Shown: piece by piece, positions 26,967-34,767 of the stretch
Layout: each line of letters starts with the position of its first letter
How positions within the stretch are numbered: the stretch's first letter is position 1
From: Mycolicibacterium vinylchloridicum
GTDB taxonomy: Bacteria; Actinomycetota; Actinomycetes; Mycobacteriales; Mycobacteriaceae
Assembly (NCBI RefSeq): GCF_013404075.1
Contig: NZ_JACBJQ010000018.1
Coordinates: 62,001-126,000, forward strand
Direction of reading: 5' to 3'
Length of the DNA stretch: 64,000 bases
The notes under the pieces: generated by a model
What the model saw: only the letters and a program-made list of their open reading frames with translations
The model's database searches: none
Told to the model about the DNA's origin: nothing
Position numbers and translations under genes: made by a program

Positions 26967-28508
26967 ATGCCTGGAGGAAAACCGAACATCTTGGTCATTT
27001 GGGGCGACGACATCGGGATCACGAACCTCAGCTGCTACAGCGACGGAGTGATGGGCTACCGCACGCCCAATATCGATCGCATCGCCAACGAAGGCATGCG
27101 CTTCACCGACTCCTACGGCGAGCAGAGCTGCACAGCCGGCAGAGCGGCGTTCATCAGCGGCCAGAGCGTGTACCGCACCGGGATGAGCAAGGTCGGCATT
27201 CCCGGCGTCGACATCGGGTGGGCCGCCGAGGACCCGACGATCGCCGAACTGCTCAAGCCGCTGGGCTACGCCACCGGCCAGTTCGGCAAGAACCACTTCG
27301 GCGACCTGAACAAGTACCTGCCGACGGTGCACGGCTTCGACGAGTTCTACGGCAATCTCTATCACCTCAACGCCGAAGAAGAACCCGAGCAGTTCGACTA
27401 TCCGCACAAGGATCAGTTCCCCAGGCTCTACGAGAAGGCACTGCCGCGGGGGGTGATGGACTGCAAAGCGACCGCCGAGGTCTCGACAGAACCCGACGAC
27501 GAAAAATTCGGTCCGATCGGCAAGCAGACCATCGTGGACACCGGGCCGCTGACTGCCAAGCGGATGGAAACCATCGACGACGACATCGCCGATCGCACTG
27601 TCGATTACATCCGTCGCCAGCACGACGCGGGTAACCCGTTCTTCGTGTGGTGCAACTTCACCCACATGCACCTGTACACCCATCTCAAACCCGGCAGCAA
27701 GGGGCAGGCCGGGCTGTGGCAGTCGGAGTACCACGACGCGATGATCGACCACGACAAGAACGTGGGCACGGTGCTGGACGTCCTCGACGAACTGGGCATC
27801 GCCGACGACACCATCGTCATCTATTCGACCGACAACGGCCCGCATCGCAATTCGTGGCCCGATGCCGGCACGACGCCGTTCCGCAGCGAGAAGAACACCA
27901 ACTGGGAAGGCGCCTACCGGGTGCCGGAGATGATCCGCTGGCCGGCAAAGATCAAGGCGGGCAGCATTTCCAACGACATCATCCAGCACCACGACTGGCT
28001 GCCAACCCTGCTGGCCGCCGCCGGCGATCCCGACGTCAGCGAGAAGCTGAAGAAGGGCTATCGGATCGGCGACGTCGAATACAAGGTGCACATCGACGGT
28101 TTCAACCTGCTGCCGTACCTGATGGGCGAAGTGGAGCACAGCCCGCGCCGGGGATTCTTCTATTTCAACGACGACGCCCAGTTGGTGGCGATGCGCTTCG
28201 AGAACTGGAAGATCGTGTTCGCCGAACAGCGTTGCCAGGGCACGCTGCAGATCTGGGCGGAGCCGTTCACCGAACTGCGGGTGCCCAAGCTGTTCAACCT
28301 GCGTACCGATCCGTTCGAATACGCCGACATCACGTCGAACACGTACTACGAGTGGTTCTTGCGCCGGGACTTCTTCGCCTTCTACGCAACGGCGATGGCG
28401 GCGGCGTTCCTCGACACGTTCAAGGAGTTTCCGCCCCGGCATCCACCGGCCAGCTTCAGCATCGACCAGATCGTCAAGAAGCTCGACGAGTTCTTGGCGG
28501 CCGACTAG
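26967..28508 (+). CDS. Arylsulfatase (alkaline phosphatase superfamily)
   Basis: The product is 513 residues. The N-terminus PNILVIWGDDIGITNLSCY carries metal-binding Asp14/Asp15, and the active site is Cys55 in CTAGR (55-59), the position converted to formylglycine in Cys-type sulfatases. No export signal is apparent, so it is probably cytosolic, which fits maturation by a cytosolic FGE. Asp/Asn in IYSTDNGPHRN complete the metal site. It is the first gene of a tight operon with a HAD phosphatase and an FGE. The sulfate ester substrate is unknown. Confidence 0.92.
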   Translation: MPGGKPNILVIWGDDIGITNLSCYSDGVMGYRTPNIDRIANEGMRFTDSYGEQSCTAGRAAFISGQSVYRTGMSKVGIPGVDIGWAAEDPTIAELLKPLGYATGQFGKNHFGDLNKYLPTVHGFDEFYGNLYHLNAEEEPEQFDYPHKDQFPRLYEKALPRGVMDCKATAEVSTEPDDEKFGPIGKQTIVDTGPLTAKRMETIDDDIADRTVDYIRRQHDAGNPFFVWCNFTHMHLYTHLKPGSKGQAGLWQSEYHDAMIDHDKNVGTVLDVLDELGIADDTIVIYSTDNGPHRNSWPDAGTTPFRSEKNTNWEGAYRVPEMIRWPAKIKAGSISNDIIQHHDWLPTLLAAAGDPDVSEKLKKGYRIGDVEYKVHIDGFNLLPYLMGEVEHSPRRGFFYFNDDAQLVAMRFENWKIVFAEQRCQGTLQIWAEPFTELRVPKLFNLRTDPFEYADITSNTYYEWFLRRDFFAFYATAMAAAFLDTFKEFPPRHPPASFSIDQIVKKLDEFLAAD

Positions 28509-29405
28509 ATGCTGCAGTCGTGGACCGACGGGCCCACAAAGTCGGCACTTGTCGAGTTCGTCGCCCGTGCGGTCGATTCGGTGGCCCCCGAGGGACGTGT
28601 CGCCGTCTTCGACAACGACGGCACGTTGTGGTGTGAGAAACCGGCCTACATCCAGCTCGACTTCCTGGTGCGCCGGATCGCCGAGCAGGTGGCCGCCGAT
28701 CCCGCGCTGGGCGCCGAGCAGCCCTATACCGCCGCGGCCGCAGGAGATCTGGCGTGGTTCGGGGATGCCGTCACCAAGCATTACAACGGTGACGACTCCG
28801 ATCTGAAACTGCTTGCCGGTGCTGTCCTTTCGGCCAACGCGACGATCACCACCGAGGAGCACGCCGCGCGGGTGCAGGCGTTCTTTGCCGACGCGAAGCA
28901 TCCGACGCTGGGGCGGGCGTACACGGCCTGCGGATATGCGCCGATGGTCGAATTGTTGCGCTATCTCGAGTCGTTCGGCTTCACCAACTACATCGTCTCC
29001 GGCGGTGGCCGCGACTTCATGCGGCCGGTCACGACGGCGATGTACGGCGTGCCCCCGGAGCGGGTGATCGGCAGTTCAGTGGGGTTGATTTTCGACGACG
29101 GTGAATTGCTCACCACGGCGCAGCCGGAATTCCTCAACGACGGCCCGGTCAAGCCGGTCCGGATCTGGGGACGGGTGGGCCGGCGGCCGATCCTCGCGGT
29201 GGGTAACTCGAATGGTGATATCGAGATGCTGCAGTACACCGCGGCCGGAGCCGGGCCGTCGCTGGCGATGCTGGTCTGCCACGACGACGCCGACCGCGAA
29301 TTCGCTTACACCGCAGGCGCAGAGAAGGCCCTCGATCATGCCGGGGCGCTCGGCTGGGTCCGGGCCAGCATGCGCGACGACTGGCGAACCGTCTTCGGTG
29401 ACTGA
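28509..29405 (+). CDS. HAD-superfamily phosphatase
   Basis: The product is 298 residues, starting immediately after the sulfatase stop codon (TAGATG). Motif I is FDNDGT with nucleophile Asp35 and acid Asp37; motif II is YIVSGGG; motif IV is AVGNSNGDIEM. The large cap between residues 45 and 150 and the overall pattern resemble phosphoserine phosphatase-like HAD enzymes. The substrate is unknown; genomic coupling to a sulfatase and FGE suggests it dephosphorylates an intermediate of sulfate-ester scavenging, but that is inference. The 3' end overlaps the FGE gene by 8 bases. Confidence 0.85.
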   Translation: MLQSWTDGPTKSALVEFVARAVDSVAPEGRVAVFDNDGTLWCEKPAYIQLDFLVRRIAEQVAADPALGAEQPYTAAAAGDLAWFGDAVTKHYNGDDSDLKLLAGAVLSANATITTEEHAARVQAFFADAKHPTLGRAYTACGYAPMVELLRYLESFGFTNYIVSGGGRDFMRPVTTAMYGVPPERVIGSSVGLIFDDGELLTTAQPEFLNDGPVKPVRIWGRVGRRPILAVGNSNGDIEMLQYTAAGAGPSLAMLVCHDDADREFAYTAGAEKALDHAGALGWVRASMRDDWRTVFGD

Positions 29406-30270
29406 CGCCAACCTGGTCTGGATCCCCGGGCAGACCGCCGTGTTGGGATCCGACCGGCACTACCCGGAAGAAGCACCGTCCCGCCCGGTCACCGTCGACG
29501 GCTTCTCGATTCAGGACCGTCAGGTCACCAACGCCGCTTTCACCGAATTCGTCTCGGCGACCGGCTATCTCACCGTGGCCGAGCGTCCGCTGAATCCCGC
29601 TGACTATCCTGGTGCGCCCGCCGTCAACCTGCAACCGGGCTCGATGGTGTTCCGCCGCACCAGCGAACCCGTCGACCTGCGCCACCTCAGCCAGTGGTGG
29701 ACCTGGACACCCGGCGCCTCGTGGCGGCATCCGCTGGGCCCGAACTCGTCGATCGACAAACGCGCCGCACATCCTGTCGTCCACGTCGCCTATGAGGACG
29801 CCGAGGCGTACGCGGCCTGGGCAGGGCTGGCCTTGCCGACCGAGGCCGAATGGGAGATCGCCGCTCGTGGTGGCCTGGACCAGGCCGACTACACCTGGGG
29901 CGAACACCCCGAATTCCCCGGCCAGCGGCTGGCGAACTATTGGCACGGCGAGTTCCCGTGGCGTCCCGAACCCGGCTACGGCCGCACCACCGAAGCCGGG
30001 GCCTTCCCACCCAACGACTACGGACTGTTCGATATGGCCGGCAACGTGTGGGAGTGGACGACCGACTGGTACGGCGGGACCGAGGCCGCCAGCTACGACC
30101 CGGCGCAGCCGCAGTTCACCGTCCCGCGCAAAGTCGTCAAGGGCGGGTCGTTCCTGTGCGCGGACAGCTACTGCAAGCGCTACCGCCCCGCCGCGCGCCG
30201 GCCGCAGATGATCGACACCGGGATGAGTCATATCGGCTTCCGCTGCGTGAAGCGTTCAGACAGCACTTAG
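29398..30270 (+). CDS. Formylglycine-generating enzyme (sulfatase maturation)
   Basis: The product is 290 residues from the GTG that overlaps the previous gene by 8 bases. FGE-sulfatase domain features: the LVWIPGQTAVLGSDRHYPEE start, LPTEAEWEIAARGG, FDMAGNVWEWT, and the catalytic cysteines Cys254 and Cys259 (C-x4-C, before KRYRPAARR), matching human FGE Cys336/Cys341. It oxidises the sulfatase active-site Cys to formylglycine using oxygen and copper. Its target is most likely the sulfatase two genes upstream. The frame is open further upstream but inside the HAD gene. Confidence 0.92.
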   Translation: MTDANLVWIPGQTAVLGSDRHYPEEAPSRPVTVDGFSIQDRQVTNAAFTEFVSATGYLTVAERPLNPADYPGAPAVNLQPGSMVFRRTSEPVDLRHLSQWWTWTPGASWRHPLGPNSSIDKRAAHPVVHVAYEDAEAYAAWAGLALPTEAEWEIAARGGLDQADYTWGEHPEFPGQRLANYWHGEFPWRPEPGYGRTTEAGAFPPNDYGLFDMAGNVWEWTTDWYGGTEAASYDPAQPQFTVPRKVVKGGSFLCADSYCKRYRPAARRPQMIDTGMSHIGFRCVKRSDST

Positions 30271-30336
30271 AGAGACATTTCCGAAGATTTTTCGCTCTGA
30301 GTACTGCCTCAACGGGACGCGTGGTCGAATGTGGGC

Positions 30337-30780
30337 ATGACAGATCATGATTCGGAGTTCGACTGCGAACAGCGCCAGCGCAACGTTCACGCCGTTCGTG
30401 CCGGGATCGAAGCGTGGGGCAGCGGAACTGGCTCGCCGTTTGCCCTGTTGGCGGACGACGTCAGTTGGGAGATAACCGGCAACTCCGACGTAGCCGGCAT
30501 CTACTCCAGCAAGGCAGAGCTCATGACTCGGGTCATCGTCCCGCTCGCAGCCCGGATGTCTGCTCCGCTGATTCCGGCCATCCGCGCGTTGTTCTCCGAC
30601 GGCGACACCGTTATCGCGCTGTTCGATGCGGAGGGCACGGCGCGCGATGGCCGCCCGTACTGCAACAGCTACGCGTGGTTCATGCAGTTTCGCGGCGACC
30701 GCGTCGCCAAAGTGACGGCCTTCTACGACAGCATCGCGTTCAACGACCTGTGGCGACGAGTCACTCCCGTGGTTGACTAG
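30337..30780 (+). CDS. SnoaL-like / NTF2-fold protein
   Basis: About 147 residues from the ATG at 30337 (a GTG at 30331 is possible). The length and pattern (NVHAVRAGIEAWGSG near the start, FALLADDVSWEITGN, and FMQFRGDRVAKVTAFYD near the end) fit the NTF2-like SnoaL/ketosteroid-isomerase fold. No catalytic residues are decisive. A KstR-type operator begins at its stop codon and belongs to the next gene. Function unknown; steroid isomerase or cyclase activity cannot be excluded. Confidence 0.7.
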   Translation: MTDHDSEFDCEQRQRNVHAVRAGIEAWGSGTGSPFALLADDVSWEITGNSDVAGIYSSKAELMTRVIVPLAARMSAPLIPAIRALFSDGDTVIALFDAEGTARDGRPYCNSYAWFMQFRGDRVAKVTAFYDSIAFNDLWRRVTPVVD

Positions 30781-30791
30781 AACGCGTTCCA
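30778..30791. promoter_or_regulatory. KstR-type operator upstream of the dehydrogenase/SDR operon
   Basis: TAGAACGCGTTCCA fits TNNAACNNGTTNNA exactly and is itself nearly palindromic. It overlaps the stop codon of the SnoaL-like gene and ends 19 bases before the start codon of the NAD-dependent epimerase-like gene. A good ribosome-binding site (GGGAGGGAG) lies between. This is the second such site in the window, 5.4 kb from the first. Confidence 0.75.
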
Positions 30792-30810
30792 GATCCTGGG
30801 AGGGAGTTCG

Positions 30811-31878
30811 ATGTCCGACGCTGTGCTGGTAACCGGCGCGTTCGGCTTGGTGGGAAGTGCCACGGTCAAGCAGTTGGCGGCCGCGGGCCGTCATGTGGTC
30901 GCCACCGACCTCGAGACCGAGGCGACTCGCAAGGCCGCCGCCGATCTGCCCTCGGGTGTGCAGGTCCGCTGGGCCGACCTCACCGACCCGGCCGCGGTCG
31001 AGAAACTGCTGGCCGAGGTCTCCCCGACCGCGGTGATCCACCTGGCCGCGGTGATCCCGCCGCTGTGCTACGCCAAGCCCGCACTGGCCTACAAGGTCAA
31101 CGTGGGGGCGACCGCGAACCTGGTGAAAGCCGCTGCGGCACAGGACAAACCACCGCGGCTGGTGCAAGCGTCCAGCATCGCCGTCTACGGGCCGCGCAAT
31201 CCGTACCGCATCACCGATGTACTCACCGCACAGACACCGGTCAATCCGTACGACAATTACGGCAAGCACAAGGTCGAGGCCGAGGCGATAGTGCGGGCGA
31301 GCAGCCTGGACTGGGTGATCCTGCGCCTGGGCGGCGTGCTGACCACCGAACCCAACCTGGGCATGGATCCCAACCTGATCTTCTTCGAAGGCGTGTTGCC
31401 GACCGACGGGCGGCTGCAGACCGTCGACGTCCGCGACGTGGCGTTCGCGTTCGCCGCGGCGACCACCGCCGATGTGCTGGGCCAGACACTGCTGATCGGC
31501 GGCGACGACAGCCACCGGCTGCGGCAGGGTGACATCGGATCGGCGACGACGGCGGCGATGGGCTTGGTCGGCGCGCTGCCGCCGGGGCGCAAGGGCGACC
31601 CGAACGACGACGGCGGCTGGTTCGCCACCGACTGGATGGATTCGGCGACCGCCCAGCAGGTGCTCAAGCATCAGCACTACTCCTGGCCGGACATGCTGAC
31701 CGAGACCGCCAACAAGGTGGGCTGGAAGCGTTACGTGTTCCGGGTCATCGCGCCGGTGGCCCGCGAGTTCCTCAAGCGCCAGTCGCCGTACCACGGCCGG
31801 CCGCCGGGTTATGGCAACCCGTGGGAGGCGGTGCGGCGCAAGTGGGGTGCTCCGGAGAACGACGGGAAGGTGTCATGA
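30811..31878 (+). CDS. NAD(P)-dependent epimerase/dehydratase, possible 3-beta-HSD-like steroid dehydrogenase
   Basis: The product is 355 residues. Extended SDR: NAD-binding VTGAFGLVG at 7-15, then DLTDPAAVEKLL, VIHLAAVIPP and catalytic YxxxK in NYGKHK. GGGAGGGAG is well placed before the ATG. The C-terminal region is longer than in sugar epimerases, as in 3-beta-HSD-type enzymes, and ends in a basic proline-rich tail (PYHGRPPGYG). The KstR-type site upstream suggests a steroid or sterol-derived substrate; this remains inference. It overlaps the next SDR gene by 4 bases. Confidence 0.78.
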   Translation: MSDAVLVTGAFGLVGSATVKQLAAAGRHVVATDLETEATRKAAADLPSGVQVRWADLTDPAAVEKLLAEVSPTAVIHLAAVIPPLCYAKPALAYKVNVGATANLVKAAAAQDKPPRLVQASSIAVYGPRNPYRITDVLTAQTPVNPYDNYGKHKVEAEAIVRASSLDWVILRLGGVLTTEPNLGMDPNLIFFEGVLPTDGRLQTVDVRDVAFAFAAATTADVLGQTLLIGGDDSHRLRQGDIGSATTAAMGLVGALPPGRKGDPNDDGGWFATDWMDSATAQQVLKHQHYSWPDMLTETANKVGWKRYVFRVIAPVAREFLKRQSPYHGRPPGYGNPWEAVRRKWGAPENDGKVS

Positions 31879-32648
31879 GCGAGCGGGTAGCAGTCATCAT
31901 CGGCGGTGCCTCCGGGATCGGCTGGGCGACGGCGCAGACGCTGGCCGCGCAGGGCGCGCGGGTGACGATCGCCGACCGAAACACCGATTTGGCGCAGGAG
32001 CGTGCGGCGACGCTGGGCGAGCCGCACACCTGGGTGGCCGTGGAGGTGACCGACGAGGCCTCCGTGGCAAAGCTTTTCGACGATGTGGTGGCCCGCGAGG
32101 GTGGGCTGCACGTGGTGGTGAACTGCGCGGGGTTCAGCGGGTTCGGGGTCATCACCGAGCTGGATGTCGAGCAGTTCCGGTCAGTGGTGGACGTTTGCCT
32201 GGTCGGTGCGTTCCTGGTGATCAAGCACGCCGGACGTCACCTCGGCGAGGGCGGCGCCCTGGTGTCGCTGACGTCGCTGAACGCTCGCCAGCCGGCGATC
32301 GGGATGAGCGCCTATTGTTCGGCCAAGGCCGGGCTGTCGATGCTGACACAGGTGGCGGCACTGGAGTTGGGACCGCGCGGGATCCGGGTCAACGCCGTCG
32401 CACCGGGGTTCGTGCACACGCCGCTGACGGAGGGCGCGGCCGTGGTGCCCGGGGTCGTAGACGAGTACGTGGAGAACACCGCGCTGGGCCGGGCGGGAAC
32501 GCCGCAAGACATCGCCGATGCGGTGGCGTTCTTGTGTTCACCGCAATCGTCGTGGCTGACCGGGGAGATCCTCGATCTCAATGGTGGGGCGCATCTGAAG
32601 CGCTACCCCAACATTGCCGAACATCTGACCCGGCTGATGAATCAGTAG
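31875..32648 (+). CDS. Short-chain dehydrogenase/reductase
   Basis: The product is 257 residues, a classical SDR: cofactor motif GGASGIG at the N-terminus, NCAGFSGFG, catalytic Ser in SLTSLN, YxxxK in YCSAKAG, and VAPGFVHTPL. The start ATG overlaps the previous stop (ATGA). It is probably co-transcribed with the epimerase-like gene under the KstR-type operator; the pair resembles a steroid/hydroxy-lipid dehydrogenase duo. The downstream AI-2E permease follows after 4 bases. Confidence 0.88.
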   Translation: MSERVAVIIGGASGIGWATAQTLAAQGARVTIADRNTDLAQERAATLGEPHTWVAVEVTDEASVAKLFDDVVAREGGLHVVVNCAGFSGFGVITELDVEQFRSVVDVCLVGAFLVIKHAGRHLGEGGALVSLTSLNARQPAIGMSAYCSAKAGLSMLTQVAALELGPRGIRVNAVAPGFVHTPLTEGAAVVPGVVDEYVENTALGRAGTPQDIADAVAFLCSPQSSWLTGEILDLNGGAHLKRYPNIAEHLTRLMNQ

Positions 32649-32652
32649 TTCG

Positions 32653-33822
32653 GTGAACACCGAATTCACCCTGACCCAGAAGCGCGCGCTGGCCATCATC
32701 ACGCTGCTCGCCTTGGTGTTGGGGGCGTACTTCCTGCGTCACTACTTCATCCTCGTGGTGATCGCGGCGATCGTCGCGTATCTGTTCACCCCGCTGTACA
32801 ACCGGTGCAGGAGCCGATTCGGGTCCGGGCTGTCGGCAACGCTGACGGTGCTGGCCGCACTGGCGACCGTCATCATCCCGGTCGGCGCGCTGTTGACGCT
32901 TGCGGTGCTTCAGATTTCGCACATGGTGGTGCATGTGGCGGAGTGGGTCGAGACCGCCGACATGTCGACGGTCGGCAATCAGGCGCTCGAGTATGTCAAT
33001 CAGGCGTTGGGCCGACTGCCGTTCGGGCACTTCTCCGTCTCGACGGACTCGTTGCGCGACACGATGATCAGCGTCTCCCAGAACCTCGGGCGGTGGGCGC
33101 TGCACGCGCTGCAGGGTGCCGCGGGCGGCGTGATCGGCGTTGTCACGTCGGCGATCATCTTCTTGTACGTGCTGGTGTCACTGCTGACCAACTCCGAGCA
33201 GCTGCTCCTGCTGATCCGCCGGCTCAATCCGCTCGGCGAGGAGGTCACCGACCTCTATCTGGCGAAGATGGGCGCCATGGTGAAGGGAACTGTCAAGGGC
33301 CAGTTCATCATCGCGCTGGTTCAGGGCGTGCTCGGTGCGGCGTCGATCTACATCGGCGGGTTCCACGACGGGTTCTTCATCTTCGCGATCTTCCTGACCG
33401 CGCTGTCCGTCATTCCACTGGGCAGCGGCATCGTCACCATCCCATTCGGCATCGGGATGATGCTCTTCGGGAACATCGGCGGCGGGCTGTTCGTGGTGCT
33501 GTTCCACATCATCGGCGTCACGAACGTCGACAACTTCCTGCGGCCGATTCTGGTGCCGCGCGAGGCTCGGCTGGATCCGGCCTTGATGCTGCTGGCGGTG
33601 TTCTCGGGTATCGCGATGTTCGGCTTCTGGGGCATCGTGCTCGGGCCGGTGCTGATGATCATCATCGTCACGACGATCTCGGTGTACCTGGCCGTGTACA
33701 AGGGTGTGGAGATGACGTCACACGAACCACCAGAAAAGCGCCGCCGGATGTTCCGGCGGCGCCTTCGGGCCGAAGCTGAAACTACTGCGGCTGCCGCGGA
33801 CGGCGAGCCGGCACAGGACTAG
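32653..33822 (+). CDS. AI-2E/PerM family membrane transporter
   Basis: The product is 389 residues, starting with GTG 4 bases after the SDR stop. About eight transmembrane helices: two near the N-terminus (ALAIITLLALVLGAYFL and the next), a soluble segment, and a C-terminal helical block including SVIPLGSGIVTIPFGIGM, the typical PerM/AI-2E motif. The last 35 residues are Arg-rich and cytosolic. Family members export small molecules or ions; the substrate is unknown. It is the Rv1101c counterpart. Its 3' coding end contains the intrinsic terminator of the convergent gene. Confidence 0.82.
   Translation: MNTEFTLTQKRALAIITLLALVLGAYFLRHYFILVVIAAIVAYLFTPLYNRCRSRFGSGLSATLTVLAALATVIIPVGALLTLAVLQISHMVVHVAEWVETADMSTVGNQALEYVNQALGRLPFGHFSVSTDSLRDTMISVSQNLGRWALHALQGAAGGVIGVVTSAIIFLYVLVSLLTNSEQLLLLIRRLNPLGEEVTDLYLAKMGAMVKGTVKGQFIIALVQGVLGAASIYIGGFHDGFFIFAIFLTALSVIPLGSGIVTIPFGIGMMLFGNIGGGLFVVLFHIIGVTNVDNFLRPILVPREARLDPALMLLAVFSGIAMFGFWGIVLGPVLMIIIVTTISVYLAVYKGVEMTSHEPPEKRRRMFRRRLRAEAETTAAAADGEPAQD
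33734..33762 (-). terminator. Intrinsic terminator for the DUF4436 gene, inside the opposite gene
   Basis: Reading the minus strand: a perfect 10-base-pair GC stem (GCGCCGCCGG and CCGGCGGCGC) with a 5-base loop, followed by TTTT. It lies about 57 bases after the stop codon of the minus-strand DUF4436 gene, the right place for termination, and within the last codons of the AI-2E permease, where it encodes an Arg-rich run. The stem is strong; the T tract is short, as is common in mycobacteria. Confidence 0.6.
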
Positions 33823-34715
33823 TCGACCTGTTTGAACCAGGAGATCACGACCATCACCATCGCGGCGACCAGAGCCACGATCACCCATAGCACCAGGGCC
33901 ATGTCGATCCAGGCGCCAGGCGGCGGAGCGCCGGGCAGGATATTTCGCAGCGGCACGATGGCGAACAGCATTGCGGCATACCACGTTGCGAACGGCATCT
34001 GGAACTGCTTGCGCCGGGTGATCACCAGCACCGAGGTGAAGATGGCGATGGACGGCAGGGTGAGCAGAACAACGACGATGCCGAGGTCGAAGGCCAGCGG
34101 ACCGAGCGCGCGGCTGAACGTGACCTCGGTGGCGTCGCCGTCACCCTTGGCGGCCGGTGCCGGGGCGACCTGCTCGCTGGACAGGTCCCAACCCTGCAGG
34201 GCACCCGCGATTTCGACCTTGGCCGGAACGATCTTGCGCTCATCGCCCTCGCCGACCAGAAGGTCGGCGCTGATGCCCTGGGTCCGGTAGTGGTCGAACG
34301 GCCAGGTGTTCACATCGCCGTCGACGTCGATCGTGGTTGTCACCTCGGCCGGTGCCGCACCTGCAGGGAACTTCAAGTCCCCCAGGGAGTTCCACGGGTG
34401 CAACCGCACTGCAATGTCTTCCTTGAGAGTGTCCAGATTCTCGTCGACCAGCGAGTCCGCTGGGATGACAAGCACTTTGGCGTCCACCTTGTAGTCGACG
34501 GTACGCAGAGACTGCAGCGTGATCAGGACCGTCGTCTCTGAACCGTTGCCTTCCCCGGACGCTTCGAGCTCCTTGGCGGAACCGGACAGCCACCAGTAGC
34601 CGAACAACGTGACGATGTAGGCGAGCACCACCACCAACACGGCGAGGATGGCGACAGTCTTGCCGCGCTTGGCGGCGGGAGCCGAGGCCTGCGGCTCAGC
34701 GGGGGTGGTGGTCAC
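33819..34715 (-). CDS. DUF4436 membrane protein
   Basis: The product is 298 residues. One N-terminal transmembrane helix (about 22-45), a large extracytoplasmic domain (about 46-205), then three C-terminal helices near 207-295 (IVVVLLTLPSIAIFTSVLV, and others). DUF4436 is defined by this layout. Function unknown. It converges on the AI-2E gene with a 4-base overlap and uses a terminator located within that gene. Confidence 0.78.
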   Translation of the reverse strand: MTTTPAEPQASAPAAKRGKTVAILAVLVVVLAYIVTLFGYWWLSGSAKELEASGEGNGSETTVLITLQSLRTVDYKVDAKVLVIPADSLVDENLDTLKEDIAVRLHPWNSLGDLKFPAGAAPAEVTTTIDVDGDVNTWPFDHYRTQGISADLLVGEGDERKIVPAKVEIAGALQGWDLSSEQVAPAPAAKGDGDATEVTFSRALGPLAFDLGIVVVLLTLPSIAIFTSVLVITRRKQFQMPFATWYAAMLFAIVPLRNILPGAPPPGAWIDMALVLWVIVALVAAMVMVVISWFKQVD

Positions 34716-34767
34716 GCCCGGAATGGTATATGGAGCCGTTCAAAACCACAGCCCTTTGCCAAGGCGC

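Noticed and set aside
25362-28901. A 1,179-codon open frame on the minus strand opposite the 3-beta-HSD and sulfatase genes.
   Set aside because: It is antisense to strongly recognised enzymes, has no domain, and reflects the absence of stops opposite high-G+C coding sequence.
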